In this document: positions 34,558-44,276 of the stretch, one piece after another
How the letters are laid out: each line of letters starts with the position of its first letter
Position numbering within the stretch: the first letter of the stretch is position 1
Assembly (NCBI RefSeq): GCF_016461705.1
Contig: NZ_JAEMHW010000002.1
Coordinates: forward strand, 186,001 to 250,000
Direction of reading: 5' to 3'
DNA from: Streptococcus vicugnae
Lineage (GTDB): Bacteria > Bacillota > Bacilli > Lactobacillales > Streptococcaceae
Length of the DNA: 64,000 nt
Notes under the pieces: model-generated
The model's input: the letters and a program-made list of their open reading frames with translations, nothing else
What the model was told of the DNA's origin: nothing
The model's database searches: none
Translations under genes and position numbers: made by a program

Positions 34558-34593
34558 CTAAAAAAACACCCTTAGCCAAATTTGGCTAAAGGT
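34558..34593 (-). terminator. Terminator after the CPBP gene at 34614
   Basis: CTTTAGCCAAA / TTTGGCTAAGG stem on the minus strand followed by a run of T. Confidence 0.85.
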
Positions 34594-34613
34594 ACATATT
34601 TAGAGGATTCTAA

Positions 34614-35264
34614 TCAAGATAACAAATGAATCAAAGTGGCTATCACATCACAACCATTTCCAATAAAATGTGCCGTCATCACAACATAGATATTCTTGGT
34701 TTTGATGTAAGACACACTCAAAGGAAATGCCCAAATCATAGCTAATAAAATACCCCACCATGAAAGAGAATGCTCTAAAGCGTAGAATAGCATGCTAAAA
34801 AAGGTCGTGAGGACAATTATTTTCTTGCTAGCAAAACGAATCATATTTTTTCTATAAAATGTTTCTTCGGTCACAGCTGGCAAAAAGATAGTCGAAACGG
34901 CAAATATTAAGAGTGTTAACCAGCTGTCTCTTTTCAAATCAAGAGTTCCAGTATTAAAATTTGGAAAAACACCTTCTAAAAATACGGTCAATCCAAAAGC
35001 AAACATAAACCCTAACAAAGTCAGTAAAACTTGAATCCAGTACTTTCTACCACTCTTAAAACTTAAAAACCAGCCTTTTAAATTAAGATCTTTCGAGATA
35101 AGAAAATACGCTAGGAGCAAGAGATAAAATAAAGCATTTGTGTAAATGATATAGCTAGATGGCACAATCAAACACGACAAGACAAAGACCACTTCAATCA
35201 TAATAGGAATAGCGTTTGAAGTGATATAATCTCTAAAACTAATCTTTTTCTGTTCACTCATCAT
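34614..35264 (-). CDS. CPBP intramembrane metalloprotease
   Basis: 216 aa. About six hydrophobic helices. CPBP (Abi, Rce1-like) motifs: TEETFYRKNMI (EExxxR), FFSMLFYALEHSL (FxxxH) and MTAHFIGNGCD (HxxxN). In Gram-positives such proteins act as bacteriocin immunity or peptide maturation factors. Monocistronic; upstream 226 bp to gtf hold only the gtf terminator. Confidence 0.88.
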   Translation of the reverse strand: MMSEQKKISFRDYITSNAIPIMIEVVFVLSCLIVPSSYIIYTNALFYLLLLAYFLISKDLNLKGWFLSFKSGRKYWIQVLLTLLGFMFAFGLTVFLEGVFPNFNTGTLDLKRDSWLTLLIFAVSTIFLPAVTEETFYRKNMIRFASKKIIVLTTFFSMLFYALEHSLSWWGILLAMIWAFPLSVSYIKTKNIYVVMTAHFIGNGCDVIATLIHLLS

Positions 35265-35373
35265 ATCCTGAAATCTCCCTTTTTAGATGTCAATTTATCT
35301 TAGTATTTCAATACTAATCTATCTTTCTTCACCAAAATTATACACCAATACTAGCTAAACTTAAAGTTTTAAG

Positions 35374-35424
35374 CATAAAAAAGCTACCAAATACTAGCAC
35401 GCACATCACTAGATTTGATAGCTT
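35374..35424 (-). terminator. gtf terminator
   Basis: A long imperfect hairpin (AAGCTA, CAAAT, CTAG arms around CACGCACATCA, 35380-35424) is followed on the minus strand by TTTTTTA. Confidence 0.75.
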
Positions 35425-35490
35425 CTTTTATGGAGTTATTGCTTTTTTAACTAAACTAGTATTTAAATACTAAACTTTATTAATGAGTGA

Positions 35491-38400
35491 TTAAGCTTCT
35501 ACAAAAGCTACATCTTCATCTTCCAAGTCACCAGTTTTTGCATCATAATAGTGTTTGTGACCTTCGGCGTCTGTAGCAAATCCGCCTTTAGTTTGAACAC
35601 CATTTTCATCAAAATGCAATGTTTGACCGTTGATTTCTTGGTCACCAGTTACCACTTGACCATTTTCGTCAAAGTAATACCAATTGTCACCGTCAGCGAT
35701 AAATTTATTTGTGGCAAGATCACCTGAATCTGGATCGTAAAAGTGACGGTTTCCTTCAGCGTCTGTCACAAAGACACCTTTAGCTTGAAGACCATCTTCA
35801 GCAAAGTAAAGTTTTTGACCACGGATAACTTGTGAACCTGTTGCCAAGTTACCATTTTCGTCAGCATAGTACCAGTGATTATCACCTGTTGTGAAGAAGT
35901 CACCAACAAATTTTTCACCAGATTTGGCATCGTAGTAACTACGTGTACCATCTTCATTTGTCACAAAGATACCTTTGGCTTGGACACCATTTTCATCGAA
36001 GTACAATTGTTGACCATTAATAGTTTGAGCACCTTTAACCGCTACACCATCTTCGTTGAAGTAATACCATCCACCATTGATAAGAGCGAATTCAGAAGCA
36101 ACCATTGCACCTGAGTCACCTTTGAAGTAACGTGTATTACCATCTTTGTCTTTAACAAGTTGACCTTTAACTTGGTTACCATTTTCATCGTAGTATTGGT
36201 AATCTTCACCGATTTTAACAAGACCACGCGCCATAATACCGTCTTTACCGAAGTAACGCCAGTTAGTTACAGTTTTGGCAACACCATCAACTGTTTCAGT
36301 TGTGTTGAAGGCATAGTAATGACCACCTTCATAACGGCTACCTGTTTTACCGAAGTAGTATTGGTTTCCTTCTGCATCTTCGTAGATAGCGTCACGAATT
36401 TCAATACCATTTGGCAAGAAGTAATAAGTTTGACCGTCGATTTCACGCATACCAGTTACCATGTGACCATCTTCGTCAAAGTAGTAATGGTTTCCGTTGT
36501 AAAGAACGAATGAAGATTTAGCTTGGTAACCACTTGTTGAGTAGTAAGTCATCCCTTTACCATCATAGTAGAAACCAGTTTGAGCTGAATCTGATGTCAT
36601 TTGTTTTGGAAGGAATGCGCCGTTTTCGTTAACAGTGAAGTATGTACCTGTTGCTTGATCGTTAAGAACGTAATCAGAACCTTTGCCAAGAATGTTTGTT
36701 CCGTTGAAGTATTCAGCTTTCCAAACTTTAATCTTAGTTGATGGATCGATTTTCTTACCGTTAGAAATCATAACACGTTCAAAGATTGATGGGTATTTTT
36801 CTTGAAGGTATTCTAAGAATTCACCACCGTATTGTGCTTGATAGTCTTTACCACTACTTTTAGTGTTTGCGGCATAAGGTTTGTTCTTAATTTGAGCACC
36901 TTCGCGTTCTTCACCGTAGTCGTTAACACGTGTTGCTGTTACGATTTCTTCACCTGGAAGAGCGTAAATTTGGTCTGGAACCCAGTCAGCAATGACTTGA
37001 ATACCTTTAGAGTGAAGGGCTTTGATAGCATTTCTAAGGTCTTCTGCTGAACCGTATTTATTGTTTTTGCTCATTGCCAAGTCATAACGGTCGCTGAAGG
37101 CATAACCATTTTGAATGATTGAGTCAAGGAATGTACCATCAGTTGATGACACGTATTGTGGTGCCAATTCAAATGATGTGATACCCCATGATTCGAACAA
37201 ATCAGCATTTTCAGCAATGACTTTGTTAGTGTATTGTGAAGGGTCTTGAACAAAGTCTTGGAAGTTTGAGAATCCTTCAAAGATTACTTGTGAATCAAGA
37301 GCTGCTGAAGTTTCGTAAGTTAATTTGCCTTCTTCTTTAGCTTCTGTGCTTGCTTTCACACGGATATCTTGGTCAGCAGATGCACCAACTGGTACCCAAA
37401 CAGTAAGGAAACCGTTCATATCAACTGTTTGGAAGCCTTTGATTTCATCACCTGTGAAGTAGATAAATCCGTTTTCGTCAACCAATTTAGTGATATCAGT
37501 ATCAGAATCGTTAAGGTAAGCTTGTAATCCGTTATCAGTTGGTGAAAGCAATGGACGGTAGTATTGACCTGCGTGGGCAATACCAACTTGGACAGCAATT
37601 TTATCAGAGCTATTCAATTTAAGGTTTGGATTGTTAGAAATGATTGTCACAATACCTGAAGTTGGAACAGATTCGTCAGTTGCTTTTTGTTCAGCTGTCA
37701 TGATACCTTTACCAAAACGAACTGATGTCAAAACGCCACCGTTAGCGCCATCAGGGTATTGAACGTTCATTGCTTGACCACCAGCTGCGTATTTAATACG
37801 TGATTTAAGAAGAGCTGTGATTTGATCATAGTATGGAGATTTAACTGCCATGTATTGACCATTATCAGTGAACAAGTCACCATAGTAAACACGTGGAACA
37901 GATTCCATATTTGTCAAAAGCAAAGCGTATGCTGCTGGGATATTGAAGTGAGTGTATTGTTTATGAACGCTGTTCATATCAGCGTTATAAATTTCGAAGG
38001 CTTGTTTCAATTCATCAAGTGTGAATGTGAAACCATCTGTTTTAGGATTGATTTTACCAGCGATGATTGATGCGATAATACCTTGTACTTCACTATCGTG
38101 TGCACGAACAAAGGCATATGATGGCATTGTATCACCATAAGCGCTATCTACAGTACGGTCAGTCATACCAAGATCATTGTGAATCAATGATTCTAGGCTA
38201 GTACGGCTACCTTCTGGACGAGTCAAAGCATCAAGGAATGCCATACGAAGACCGTTATCGATAGCAAGTGCTGCACCATTTGTATCGTGGTTGTAATCAG
38301 GGTCGTTAAAGCTCCAAGCTTCAAGGATAGAAATGTGAGCAAGTGCTTGTGCTTCTGTTTTGTTAACACCGTAAGCTGCTTCGAACAAGTCTGTGTAAAG

Positions 38401-39831
38401 TTGTAGAAGGTCAGCATCGACGTTATCTACGGCATCGACACGAACACCATCAAAGTTAGCGTCAGCATCACCAAAGACGACTTTACCCCAGTTCATAAGG
38501 TAGTAAAGTTGGTTCAATTGTTCAGCTTGAACGACTGGGTTTGAGTTATCAACGTCGTTTGCAAGCAAGAAGTCATAACCACCTGTACGGTCAGCTTTGT
38601 GGTAATTTGTTTGACCATTTTGATAAGTAGGTGCGCGGTTAAGAAGACGGTAGTCTGAATTAGCCCATTCAGTTAAGTCACTGTTAACGTAAAGAAGGGC
38701 ACCACCTTGCAAGTGGTCAGTGTCACGATCTTCTGAGTTCATGTTCCATTTATCTTGTGTTGAAACAAATGAAGCAATGATTTCACGCAACCATTCAGCG
38801 TTACCACGACGTGTGATTTCTTGTTCAATTTTAATTTGAATAGCTTCTGCAGCTACGTTCAAGCTAGCTTGACCATCTTCAGCAGAATATTTTTTATCCA
38901 AACCAAAGTATTCAGACATATGGTTAAGGTAGTTCACTTGTGTATCAACATCAGGCCACCATGCCATTACCAATGGACGGAATGTTTCTTCTGTTGAATC
39001 TACCCAGTTTTCACCATTTTCCAAAACTTTAGTAGGACGATACCAAGAATTAGCTGTTAAATAACCATCAACCAATTCAAAGCTTTTTTCTGTTGAATCG
39101 TAAGCTTGGTTATTTTTTGAGAAGTTATCGACAAGATCTGTCAATCCTTCTGTAAATGAGTATGTTGATGTAGATGACAAAGCACCTGTTTCAGCATCAA
39201 AGTAAAGCAATTGACCATTTACAGTGATTGCAAAGTTTTTCTTAACTGTACCATCTTCTTGAACATAGTAGTATTTACCATCAATTTTTTTGATGTTATC
39301 CAAGCTCAATTGGTCAACAGCTGCTTTTTCAGCGTCTGTTGCTTCTGCTGCTTTGTTTGTTTTGTCATCACGCACTTCTTCGTCAGTAGCTTTGTGTGAA
39401 TCATCTGATGGGTTAGTTTCAGAAGTTTCACTTGTTTCTGTTGAAGTAGCTTCTGAAGGTTTAGTTGTTTCTTCAGATGATGCTTCTGTAACTGAGCTTT
39501 CTGTAGCCTTGTCATCAGCTTTTGCAGCTGTAGCATCTGTTGTTTTTTGTGAATCATCGGCAACTACTGTTTCTTCTGTTGATGAAGCTTCTGCTATTGC
39601 TTCTTGTGCTTCTGTAGTTGTGGCAGAAGTTTCTGTCTGACTACTACTTGCACTAGTTGCTGGCGTATCACTGCCTCTTGTAACTGCAACAGCATTTGTT
39701 TCATCGGCAGAAACAGTATGTGTTGTAGTAGCAGCTCCTGCAACTGCTCCAACTAATACGAAACTTGCAACAGCAATGGTTACCCATTGTTTTTTAACTT
39801 TGTGTAGCTTATAGCGAATCTTGTTTTCCAT
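35491..39831 (-). CDS. gtf: Glucansucrase (GH70 glucosyltransferase), dextransucrase type
   Basis: 1446 aa secreted enzyme building alpha-glucan from sucrose. Signal peptide with a YSIRK-like/KxYKxGKxW-type start (KIRYKLHKVKKQW) and cleavage near residue 42 (TVSADE). Ser/Thr/Glu-rich variable region to about 170. GH70 core: nucleophile D466 (DGVRVDAVDN), acid/base E504 (ILEAWSFND), transition-state D579 (RAHDSEVQ). C-terminal choline/glucan-binding YG repeats from about 1090 to the end. No LPXTG. The HDSEVQ motif suits alpha-1,6 linkage, but specificity is inferred. Directly downstream of an rgg gene, as in S. gordonii gtfG. Confidence 0.95.
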   Translation of the reverse strand: MENKIRYKLHKVKKQWVTIAVASFVLVGAVAGAATTTHTVSADETNAVAVTRGSDTPATSASSSQTETSATTTEAQEAIAEASSTEETVVADDSQKTTDATAAKADDKATESSVTEASSEETTKPSEATSTETSETSETNPSDDSHKATDEEVRDDKTNKAAEATDAEKAAVDQLSLDNIKKIDGKYYYVQEDGTVKKNFAITVNGQLLYFDAETGALSSTSTYSFTEGLTDLVDNFSKNNQAYDSTEKSFELVDGYLTANSWYRPTKVLENGENWVDSTEETFRPLVMAWWPDVDTQVNYLNHMSEYFGLDKKYSAEDGQASLNVAAEAIQIKIEQEITRRGNAEWLREIIASFVSTQDKWNMNSEDRDTDHLQGGALLYVNSDLTEWANSDYRLLNRAPTYQNGQTNYHKADRTGGYDFLLANDVDNSNPVVQAEQLNQLYYLMNWGKVVFGDADANFDGVRVDAVDNVDADLLQLYTDLFEAAYGVNKTEAQALAHISILEAWSFNDPDYNHDTNGAALAIDNGLRMAFLDALTRPEGSRTSLESLIHNDLGMTDRTVDSAYGDTMPSYAFVRAHDSEVQGIIASIIAGKINPKTDGFTFTLDELKQAFEIYNADMNSVHKQYTHFNIPAAYALLLTNMESVPRVYYGDLFTDNGQYMAVKSPYYDQITALLKSRIKYAAGGQAMNVQYPDGANGGVLTSVRFGKGIMTAEQKATDESVPTSGIVTIISNNPNLKLNSSDKIAVQVGIAHAGQYYRPLLSPTDNGLQAYLNDSDTDITKLVDENGFIYFTGDEIKGFQTVDMNGFLTVWVPVGASADQDIRVKASTEAKEEGKLTYETSAALDSQVIFEGFSNFQDFVQDPSQYTNKVIAENADLFESWGITSFELAPQYVSSTDGTFLDSIIQNGYAFSDRYDLAMSKNNKYGSAEDLRNAIKALHSKGIQVIADWVPDQIYALPGEEIVTATRVNDYGEEREGAQIKNKPYAANTKSSGKDYQAQYGGEFLEYLQEKYPSIFERVMISNGKKIDPSTKIKVWKAEYFNGTNILGKGSDYVLNDQATGTYFTVNENGAFLPKQMTSDSAQTGFYYDGKGMTYYSTSGYQAKSSFVLYNGNHYYFDEDGHMVTGMREIDGQTYYFLPNGIEIRDAIYEDAEGNQYYFGKTGSRYEGGHYYAFNTTETVDGVAKTVTNWRYFGKDGIMARGLVKIGEDYQYYDENGNQVKGQLVKDKDGNTRYFKGDSGAMVASEFALINGGWYYFNEDGVAVKGAQTINGQQLYFDENGVQAKGIFVTNEDGTRSYYDAKSGEKFVGDFFTTGDNHWYYADENGNLATGSQVIRGQKLYFAEDGLQAKGVFVTDAEGNRHFYDPDSGDLATNKFIADGDNWYYFDENGQVVTGDQEINGQTLHFDENGVQTKGGFATDAEGHKHYYDAKTGDLEDEDVAFVEA

Positions 39832-39884
39832 AAATCCTCCTAAATAAATTCCATAAAAAGACTACACGAATAGTTTACTCGAAA

Positions 39885-40781
39885 TTACAAATGGGTTAAT
39901 TCTTTTTGCATATGTGATGTTTCGGCTTTCAATTCTGAAATTCTGTCTAACATTTGCTGTGCAATGCTATGACATTCAAGAAACATCATGATTTCTGCGC
40001 ATTTTTCCATTGTCTGAAGACCTGATAAATTCCCTGTTTTAAACAAGTAATAACCTCTGCAGTACTTAATAGCATTGCGAATGAACAAATCGGTTTCATC
40101 TTTTTTCAAATTATCAGCGTAATTCAGCAGTTTAAAGGCTAAGGAAAAGCGACTTCTTTCAATACAAACGTTAATCACATTGAACAACATCTGATTGACC
40201 AGGCGGCGATTTTCAGGAATTTCTTGATAGAACTGCGTGCGGTTAATCATTTCACAAGCAAAAGTTTCAACCAAGTTACTTGTCATCAATGAGGCACTGT
40301 AAGTGAAAAGCCAGAGCTCATAACGCCCCCATTCTTCAACTGAAAACAGGTAATCTACCAAGAATTGAACGTCCTTTTTTGCGACCTTTTCTTTCTTGTC
40401 ACACTGCTGCAAAACAGCTTTGACAATGATTGTATTGAGTTTGTAAAATTTTTGGTTTGGTGATGAAGCTTCAAGTTGCTGACATTTGACTAGATAGTGT
40501 TTTAGGGTTAGTGTATTTTTTTCAATGTAAGCCTTAGCCACTTCATCTTGAAAAAGCAGTGTTTGATTTTGTAAGTAATTCCTACAAACACACTGAAATT
40601 CTGCAATAGAGACATTCATATTCTCCAAACACTGATAAAGCGTATCAGCGTTAATATTACTAACACCACGTTCAAAACGTGATAACTGCGCGATGGAAAT
40701 AACCTCCCCAGCTATTTCCTTTTGCGATAAGCCTTTTGATTCTCTCAAAAGCTTAAAGCATTTTCCAAAATTATTTTCCAT
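39885..40781 (-). CDS. rgg: Rgg/GadR/MutR family regulator, probable activator of gtf
   Basis: 298 aa. N-terminal XRE HTH (about 8-60: LLRESKGLSQKEIAGEVISIAQLSRFERGVSNI) and a C-terminal TPR-like helical domain (about 90-290) that binds peptides in this family. It lies 53 bp upstream of gtf in the same direction, as for rgg-gtfG of S. gordonii where Rgg activates the glucansucrase. No short hydrophobic peptide gene was recognised in the 218 bp upstream. Confidence 0.92.
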   Translation of the reverse strand: MENNFGKCFKLLRESKGLSQKEIAGEVISIAQLSRFERGVSNINADTLYQCLENMNVSIAEFQCVCRNYLQNQTLLFQDEVAKAYIEKNTLTLKHYLVKCQQLEASSPNQKFYKLNTIIVKAVLQQCDKKEKVAKKDVQFLVDYLFSVEEWGRYELWLFTYSASLMTSNLVETFACEMINRTQFYQEIPENRRLVNQMLFNVINVCIERSRFSLAFKLLNYADNLKKDETDLFIRNAIKYCRGYYLFKTGNLSGLQTMEKCAEIMMFLECHSIAQQMLDRISELKAETSHMQKELTHL

Positions 40782-40969
40782 GATGTATCCCTTTCCATAA
40801 AAAATAGAACATCATCTATATTACTCCATTTTTAGGTTTATGAAAAGATATTTTTTGTATGTTTTCAAGAAAATTTCAGAAAAGTTACAATTATCATTCG
40901 ATTTTTGCATCATTGCAAAACATTACTTTGATAATTGAAATTATTTTTAGTGAAAAGGTAGTCAATAAA

Positions 40970-41000
40970 TAAAAAAGCCATTTCAAAAAATGAAATGACT
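40970..41000 (-). terminator. Terminator after the isoprenylcysteine-methyltransferase-like gene
   Basis: Minus-strand GTCATTTCA / TGAAATGGC with loop TTTTT, followed by TTTTTTA; it starts at the stop codon. Confidence 0.82.
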
Positions 41001-41672
41001 TTACCAAATAAACGGAATCAAACGATAACGAACTTTTTCTTGATAGTCCTGATAGCCTTTTAAATACTTTTCAAGTACAACTTCTTCATTTCGAATACGC
41101 TTGACAATGAGGGGAATGTAAAAAAGCAAGATTATAAATGACAAAAGAGAACCTAAGACAAGTCCCATAGATAAAAATAGCAATAAAGTAGCCCCATACA
41201 TAGGGTGACGAATAATACCGTATAAGCCAGTATCAACCACCTTCTGCCCTTCTTGAACCCCAATCGTCCGAGCTAGGTAAGTATTTTCACGCAAAACCTC
41301 AGCATATAAGCCATAGGCTAGAAGAAAAACGACTGATGCATAGTAACTAACACTAGGGGATAACCGCATCCAATTAAAGCGAAAACTAAAACCTGCTAAC
41401 AAAAAAGCCAACAGAAACATGAGCGCACTCCATTTTATAACTGACTGCTGCTCTTCTTCACTTTCTTTAGCATCTAACCGCTTTTGAAGCAAGCTTGGAT
41501 TAAGAAATATCATGACTAGCCCTGCGACAAACATTGGGATAAAGAGAATGGCTAACAACAGCCAAGCATTCCAAAAACGTAAGCTCCCCGCTGAAAGAAA
41601 TAAAAGCATAGCGACAAGCAAAAATCCTAATAAAAATTTGCTAATAGCCTGAATAAAAAGTTTTTTACTCAT
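41001..41672 (-). CDS. Isoprenylcysteine carboxyl methyltransferase-like membrane protein
   Basis: 223 aa with about five TM helices. C-terminal signature GLYGIIRHPMYGATLLLFLSMGL and RIRNEEVVLEKYLKGYQDYQEKVRYRLIPFIW is the PEMT/ICMT fold that binds S-adenosylmethionine at the membrane. Bacterial substrates are mostly unknown. 20 bp downstream of a CPBP protease gene, so co-transcribed with it. Confidence 0.85.
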   Translation of the reverse strand: MSKKLFIQAISKFLLGFLLVAMLLFLSAGSLRFWNAWLLLAILFIPMFVAGLVMIFLNPSLLQKRLDAKESEEEQQSVIKWSALMFLLAFLLAGFSFRFNWMRLSPSVSYYASVVFLLAYGLYAEVLRENTYLARTIGVQEGQKVVDTGLYGIIRHPMYGATLLLFLSMGLVLGSLLSFIILLFYIPLIVKRIRNEEVVLEKYLKGYQDYQEKVRYRLIPFIW

Positions 41673-41691
41673 TTATCTCACCTCATTCAAC

Positions 41692-42525
41692 TCAAATAGG
41701 CAATCCAAATAAACAAAAGCGCATAAAGTCAATTGTACCATGTGCAACCATGGCTGATGCAATATCTCGTTTTCTCTGCAGAAAGGCAAAAACTAGACCA
41801 AAAATGAGAAGATATAAAACAACCGATATCAGCCATTCAAGCAGACCAGATAAAAAGCCATTTTTAAAACACTCCACTGTATGGGGTAAAATATGCGGAA
41901 TAGTCATCATAACATAAGCTGTCAATTCTTGTCCTTTCGACTGCAACTTCTGACCAGATACCATGGATAAACAAAAAGCATAAAAAGCAGTCCGATATGC
42001 AATTTCTTCAATAATAGCAGGACTCAAGGAAAGCAAAAAGGCTTTAAAAACGCTGGATGGCTGAAGGGGATTACTTCCTAACATCAACAAACAATTAATA
42101 GCACCCCAAATGAGTCCAACAAATATGCCAATACCAATACTGGTTGCTACACTTTGGCCAGAATTTCCCTTAAACCATTTCAAGGCTCCCTTTGTTTTTT
42201 GAGCAAAAACACCCATCACAGCACAAGCCGATAAAAAGACAAGGACGATATTAAATATCGACAAAGGTGTTAGATGAATCAGTTCTGACAAAATATACAA
42301 GCCACAAAGCCCGCCAGAAATAATCAAGTGCTTAGGCTGCAAGTAACGATAGTATTTCCAAAGAATAAAGCTATCAATCACAAGAACATAAAACTCTAAA
42401 AGAAGCCAAACAAGCTGTTTTTGATTAAGTATTAGACTACCTAGCCAAAAAAACAGCAAATATATCAAAAATGATAGCCATACTCTATTTAATTTCATAT
42501 TTTCTTTTTTCATAATTCTCTTCAT
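41692..42525 (-). CDS. CPBP intramembrane metalloprotease
   Basis: 277 aa, about seven TM helices. Motifs: AIIEEIAYRTAFYAF (EExxxR), MMTIPHILPHTVE (His) and VAHGTIDFMRF (HxxxD). The start is uncertain: three Met codons lie in the first ten and no strong RBS is seen. Member of a cluster of CPBP genes (34614, 43363) around a LytTR regulator. Confidence 0.82.
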   Translation of the reverse strand: MKRIMKKENMKLNRVWLSFLIYLLFFWLGSLILNQKQLVWLLLEFYVLVIDSFILWKYYRYLQPKHLIISGGLCGLYILSELIHLTPLSIFNIVLVFLSACAVMGVFAQKTKGALKWFKGNSGQSVATSIGIGIFVGLIWGAINCLLMLGSNPLQPSSVFKAFLLSLSPAIIEEIAYRTAFYAFCLSMVSGQKLQSKGQELTAYVMMTIPHILPHTVECFKNGFLSGLLEWLISVVLYLLIFGLVFAFLQRKRDIASAMVAHGTIDFMRFCLFGLPI

Positions 42526-42561
42526 CGTGATTATTAATTATAGTTATCATATCATATTTAA

Positions 42562-42596
42562 AAATCTTTTACCCAAATTGAGTAAAAGATTTTTTT
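42562..42596 (-). terminator. Terminator of the alpha/beta hydrolase gene
   Basis: AATCTTTTAC / GTAAAAGATT arms; its left T tract follows on the minus strand. It overlaps the stop codon at 42595. Confidence 0.8.
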
Positions 42597-43335
42597 ATTT
42601 TATAAATGCTTCTAATTCTGTCACATAGGCTGCCGTATTATCCGCAAAATAACCACAATGTGGGTAGCCTTTTCGAATAACCACATCAACTTTTGGAAGA
42701 TATTTTTTAAAAGCTTTTTTAGAAACGCCGAGATCAAAATCTTTCTCGCCATATTCTAAATGAAGTTTGCTTTGTTGTTCTGCTGTTAACAGATGTAAAT
42801 CATAATGGCAACAAGCGTGGCAAATAGCATCGATTTCCTGGTTGGTAATTCTATCAAAATTTTTCGTCATCAACTCAGCCAAATCATTACCATACATTCT
42901 AATAAGAGATTGTGATGCTGCTGCGCCAGATTTTTTTAGTGCTCTTTTCTTTTGTCTGAAAAGAAGGCGCGTGATATTTTCTAACAGCCAAGCATTTTTC
43001 TTCAAAGCAACTCCATCAAACCAAGCGTGCTCAATTATGAAGCATTGGTCATTAAATAATCGCCATCCAACAGCTACACCAAGCGAAGCACCGTAAACTA
43101 ACTTAATATCGAAATATTCTTTTTCGACAAGATAATCTTTCAATTGCCGATATTCATCATCAGCGCTAATATAACGTCCTGCTTTACCATGACCACCTTG
43201 GTCAGGTGCGATAATGCAATAATCACCTTTCAAATAAGGTTTCATCAACTGATACAAATTCTCACCAGATATCATCATCGGTGCTAAGAGGATTACCTTA
43301 GGATGTTCAGGATTACCAAATTCATGGATATACAT
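42595..43335 (-). CDS. Alpha/beta hydrolase fold protein
   Basis: 246 aa. HPKVILLAPMMISG begins the core; the nucleophile elbow is KLVYGASLGVAVGWRL (GASLG, Ser), a Ser-hydrolase variant of GxSxG. IIAPDQGGHGKAG gives the second loop and YPHCGYFADN probably the catalytic His. Substrate unknown. It lies between two CPBP protease genes. Confidence 0.8.
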   Translation of the reverse strand: MYIHEFGNPEHPKVILLAPMMISGENLYQLMKPYLKGDYCIIAPDQGGHGKAGRYISADDEYRQLKDYLVEKEYFDIKLVYGASLGVAVGWRLFNDQCFIIEHAWFDGVALKKNAWLLENITRLLFRQKKRALKKSGAAASQSLIRMYGNDLAELMTKNFDRITNQEIDAICHACCHYDLHLLTAEQQSKLHLEYGEKDFDLGVSKKAFKKYLPKVDVVIRKGYPHCGYFADNTAAYVTELEAFIK

Positions 43336-43362
43336 TCGCCATTCACTTCTTTCCCTAACTTT

Positions 43363-44130
43363 TTAATCTTTATTTTTCAAGAGCAATAAGCCATAAATAC
43401 CTAACAAAACATAGGCAACAAGCGACGTTATCAAGGCAATTTGTGGATACTGATTACTTGTTGAAAAACAGAAAGGAATACCGCATAAATCAATGACAAA
43501 GTGTAAAATGATTGGCAGCCAAAGGTTACGCGTCTTAACATAGACACTTCCAAGATAAACACCAAGAGCCATTGCCCAGACAGTTTTACAAATAACTGTT
43601 CCAAGTGGTTGTCCAAGTGCCCCAAATATATGACCAAAACCAAACAAAAAAGAGGTAATCAAAATAGCATATAATGCTGCGTTCTTGCTATTTTCAAAAC
43701 AATTTTCTAAAAGATTTTGCAATAACCCTCTCAAATACACTTCTTCTACAACGGCCACACCAATATAATAAATAATCCCTTCAACTAAAACACGCCAAAA
43801 GGACGGTTGATTATCAAATGGTGCTAAGCCAATGCAAAAAGTAATTGCTACAGCTAGCGTCGCAATCACAGCTGGTAAGCCAAATCTTTGTAAACCTGAA
43901 AAAAGACCTGATTTTTGTAAACCAAACTTCAATGATTTAATCCAAAATTTTTGGCACAACCAGCAAATAAGCAAGGCTAGAATAAAATTTAGCATCAATG
44001 TAAAATACATAGGATTAATATCTTTAAAAGTTATTTGACCTAAAAAAGCTGCAGGTAGGGCTGAGAGCTCCATAAAAGCCATTAACAAAGTTAAAATAAG
44101 CACTTTCATTCTTGGTAGCTTATATATCAT
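43363..44130 (-). CDS. CPBP intramembrane metalloprotease
   Basis: 255 aa. About seven TM helices. VAVVEEVYLRGLLQNLLE (EExxxR), FLFGFGHIFGALGQ (His) and ILHFVIDLCGI (HxxxD) give the three CPBP motifs. 27 bp upstream of the hydrolase gene, so same transcript. Confidence 0.88.
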   Translation of the reverse strand: MIYKLPRMKVLILTLLMAFMELSALPAAFLGQITFKDINPMYFTLMLNFILALLICWLCQKFWIKSLKFGLQKSGLFSGLQRFGLPAVIATLAVAITFCIGLAPFDNQPSFWRVLVEGIIYYIGVAVVEEVYLRGLLQNLLENCFENSKNAALYAILITSFLFGFGHIFGALGQPLGTVICKTVWAMALGVYLGSVYVKTRNLWLPIILHFVIDLCGIPFCFSTSNQYPQIALITSLVAYVLLGIYGLLLLKNKD

Positions 44131-44232
44131 CGTTATCTCCTGATTCTAAGTGTCGCTGCCACAACTATTTTCATTAAATTTTCAAAACATTTTTATTATA
44201 CGTTACCTGAAAATGCATTTCAAGAAAGAAAT

Positions 44233-44266
44233 CAAAAAGCCTCAAAGAAATTCTTTAAGGCTTTAG
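44233..44266 (-). terminator. Terminator of the LytTR-LiaF-like operon
   Basis: AAGCCTcAAAGAA / TTCTTTaAGGCTT hairpin with a minus-strand TTTTTG tail. Confidence 0.82.
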
Positions 44267-44276
44267 GCTATATATT

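Noticed and set aside
39290-39640. Open frame of 116 codons on the + strand inside gtf
   Set aside because: It is the antisense shadow of the Ser/Thr/Glu-rich region of the glucansucrase, with Ser/Val-rich low complexity and no RBS.
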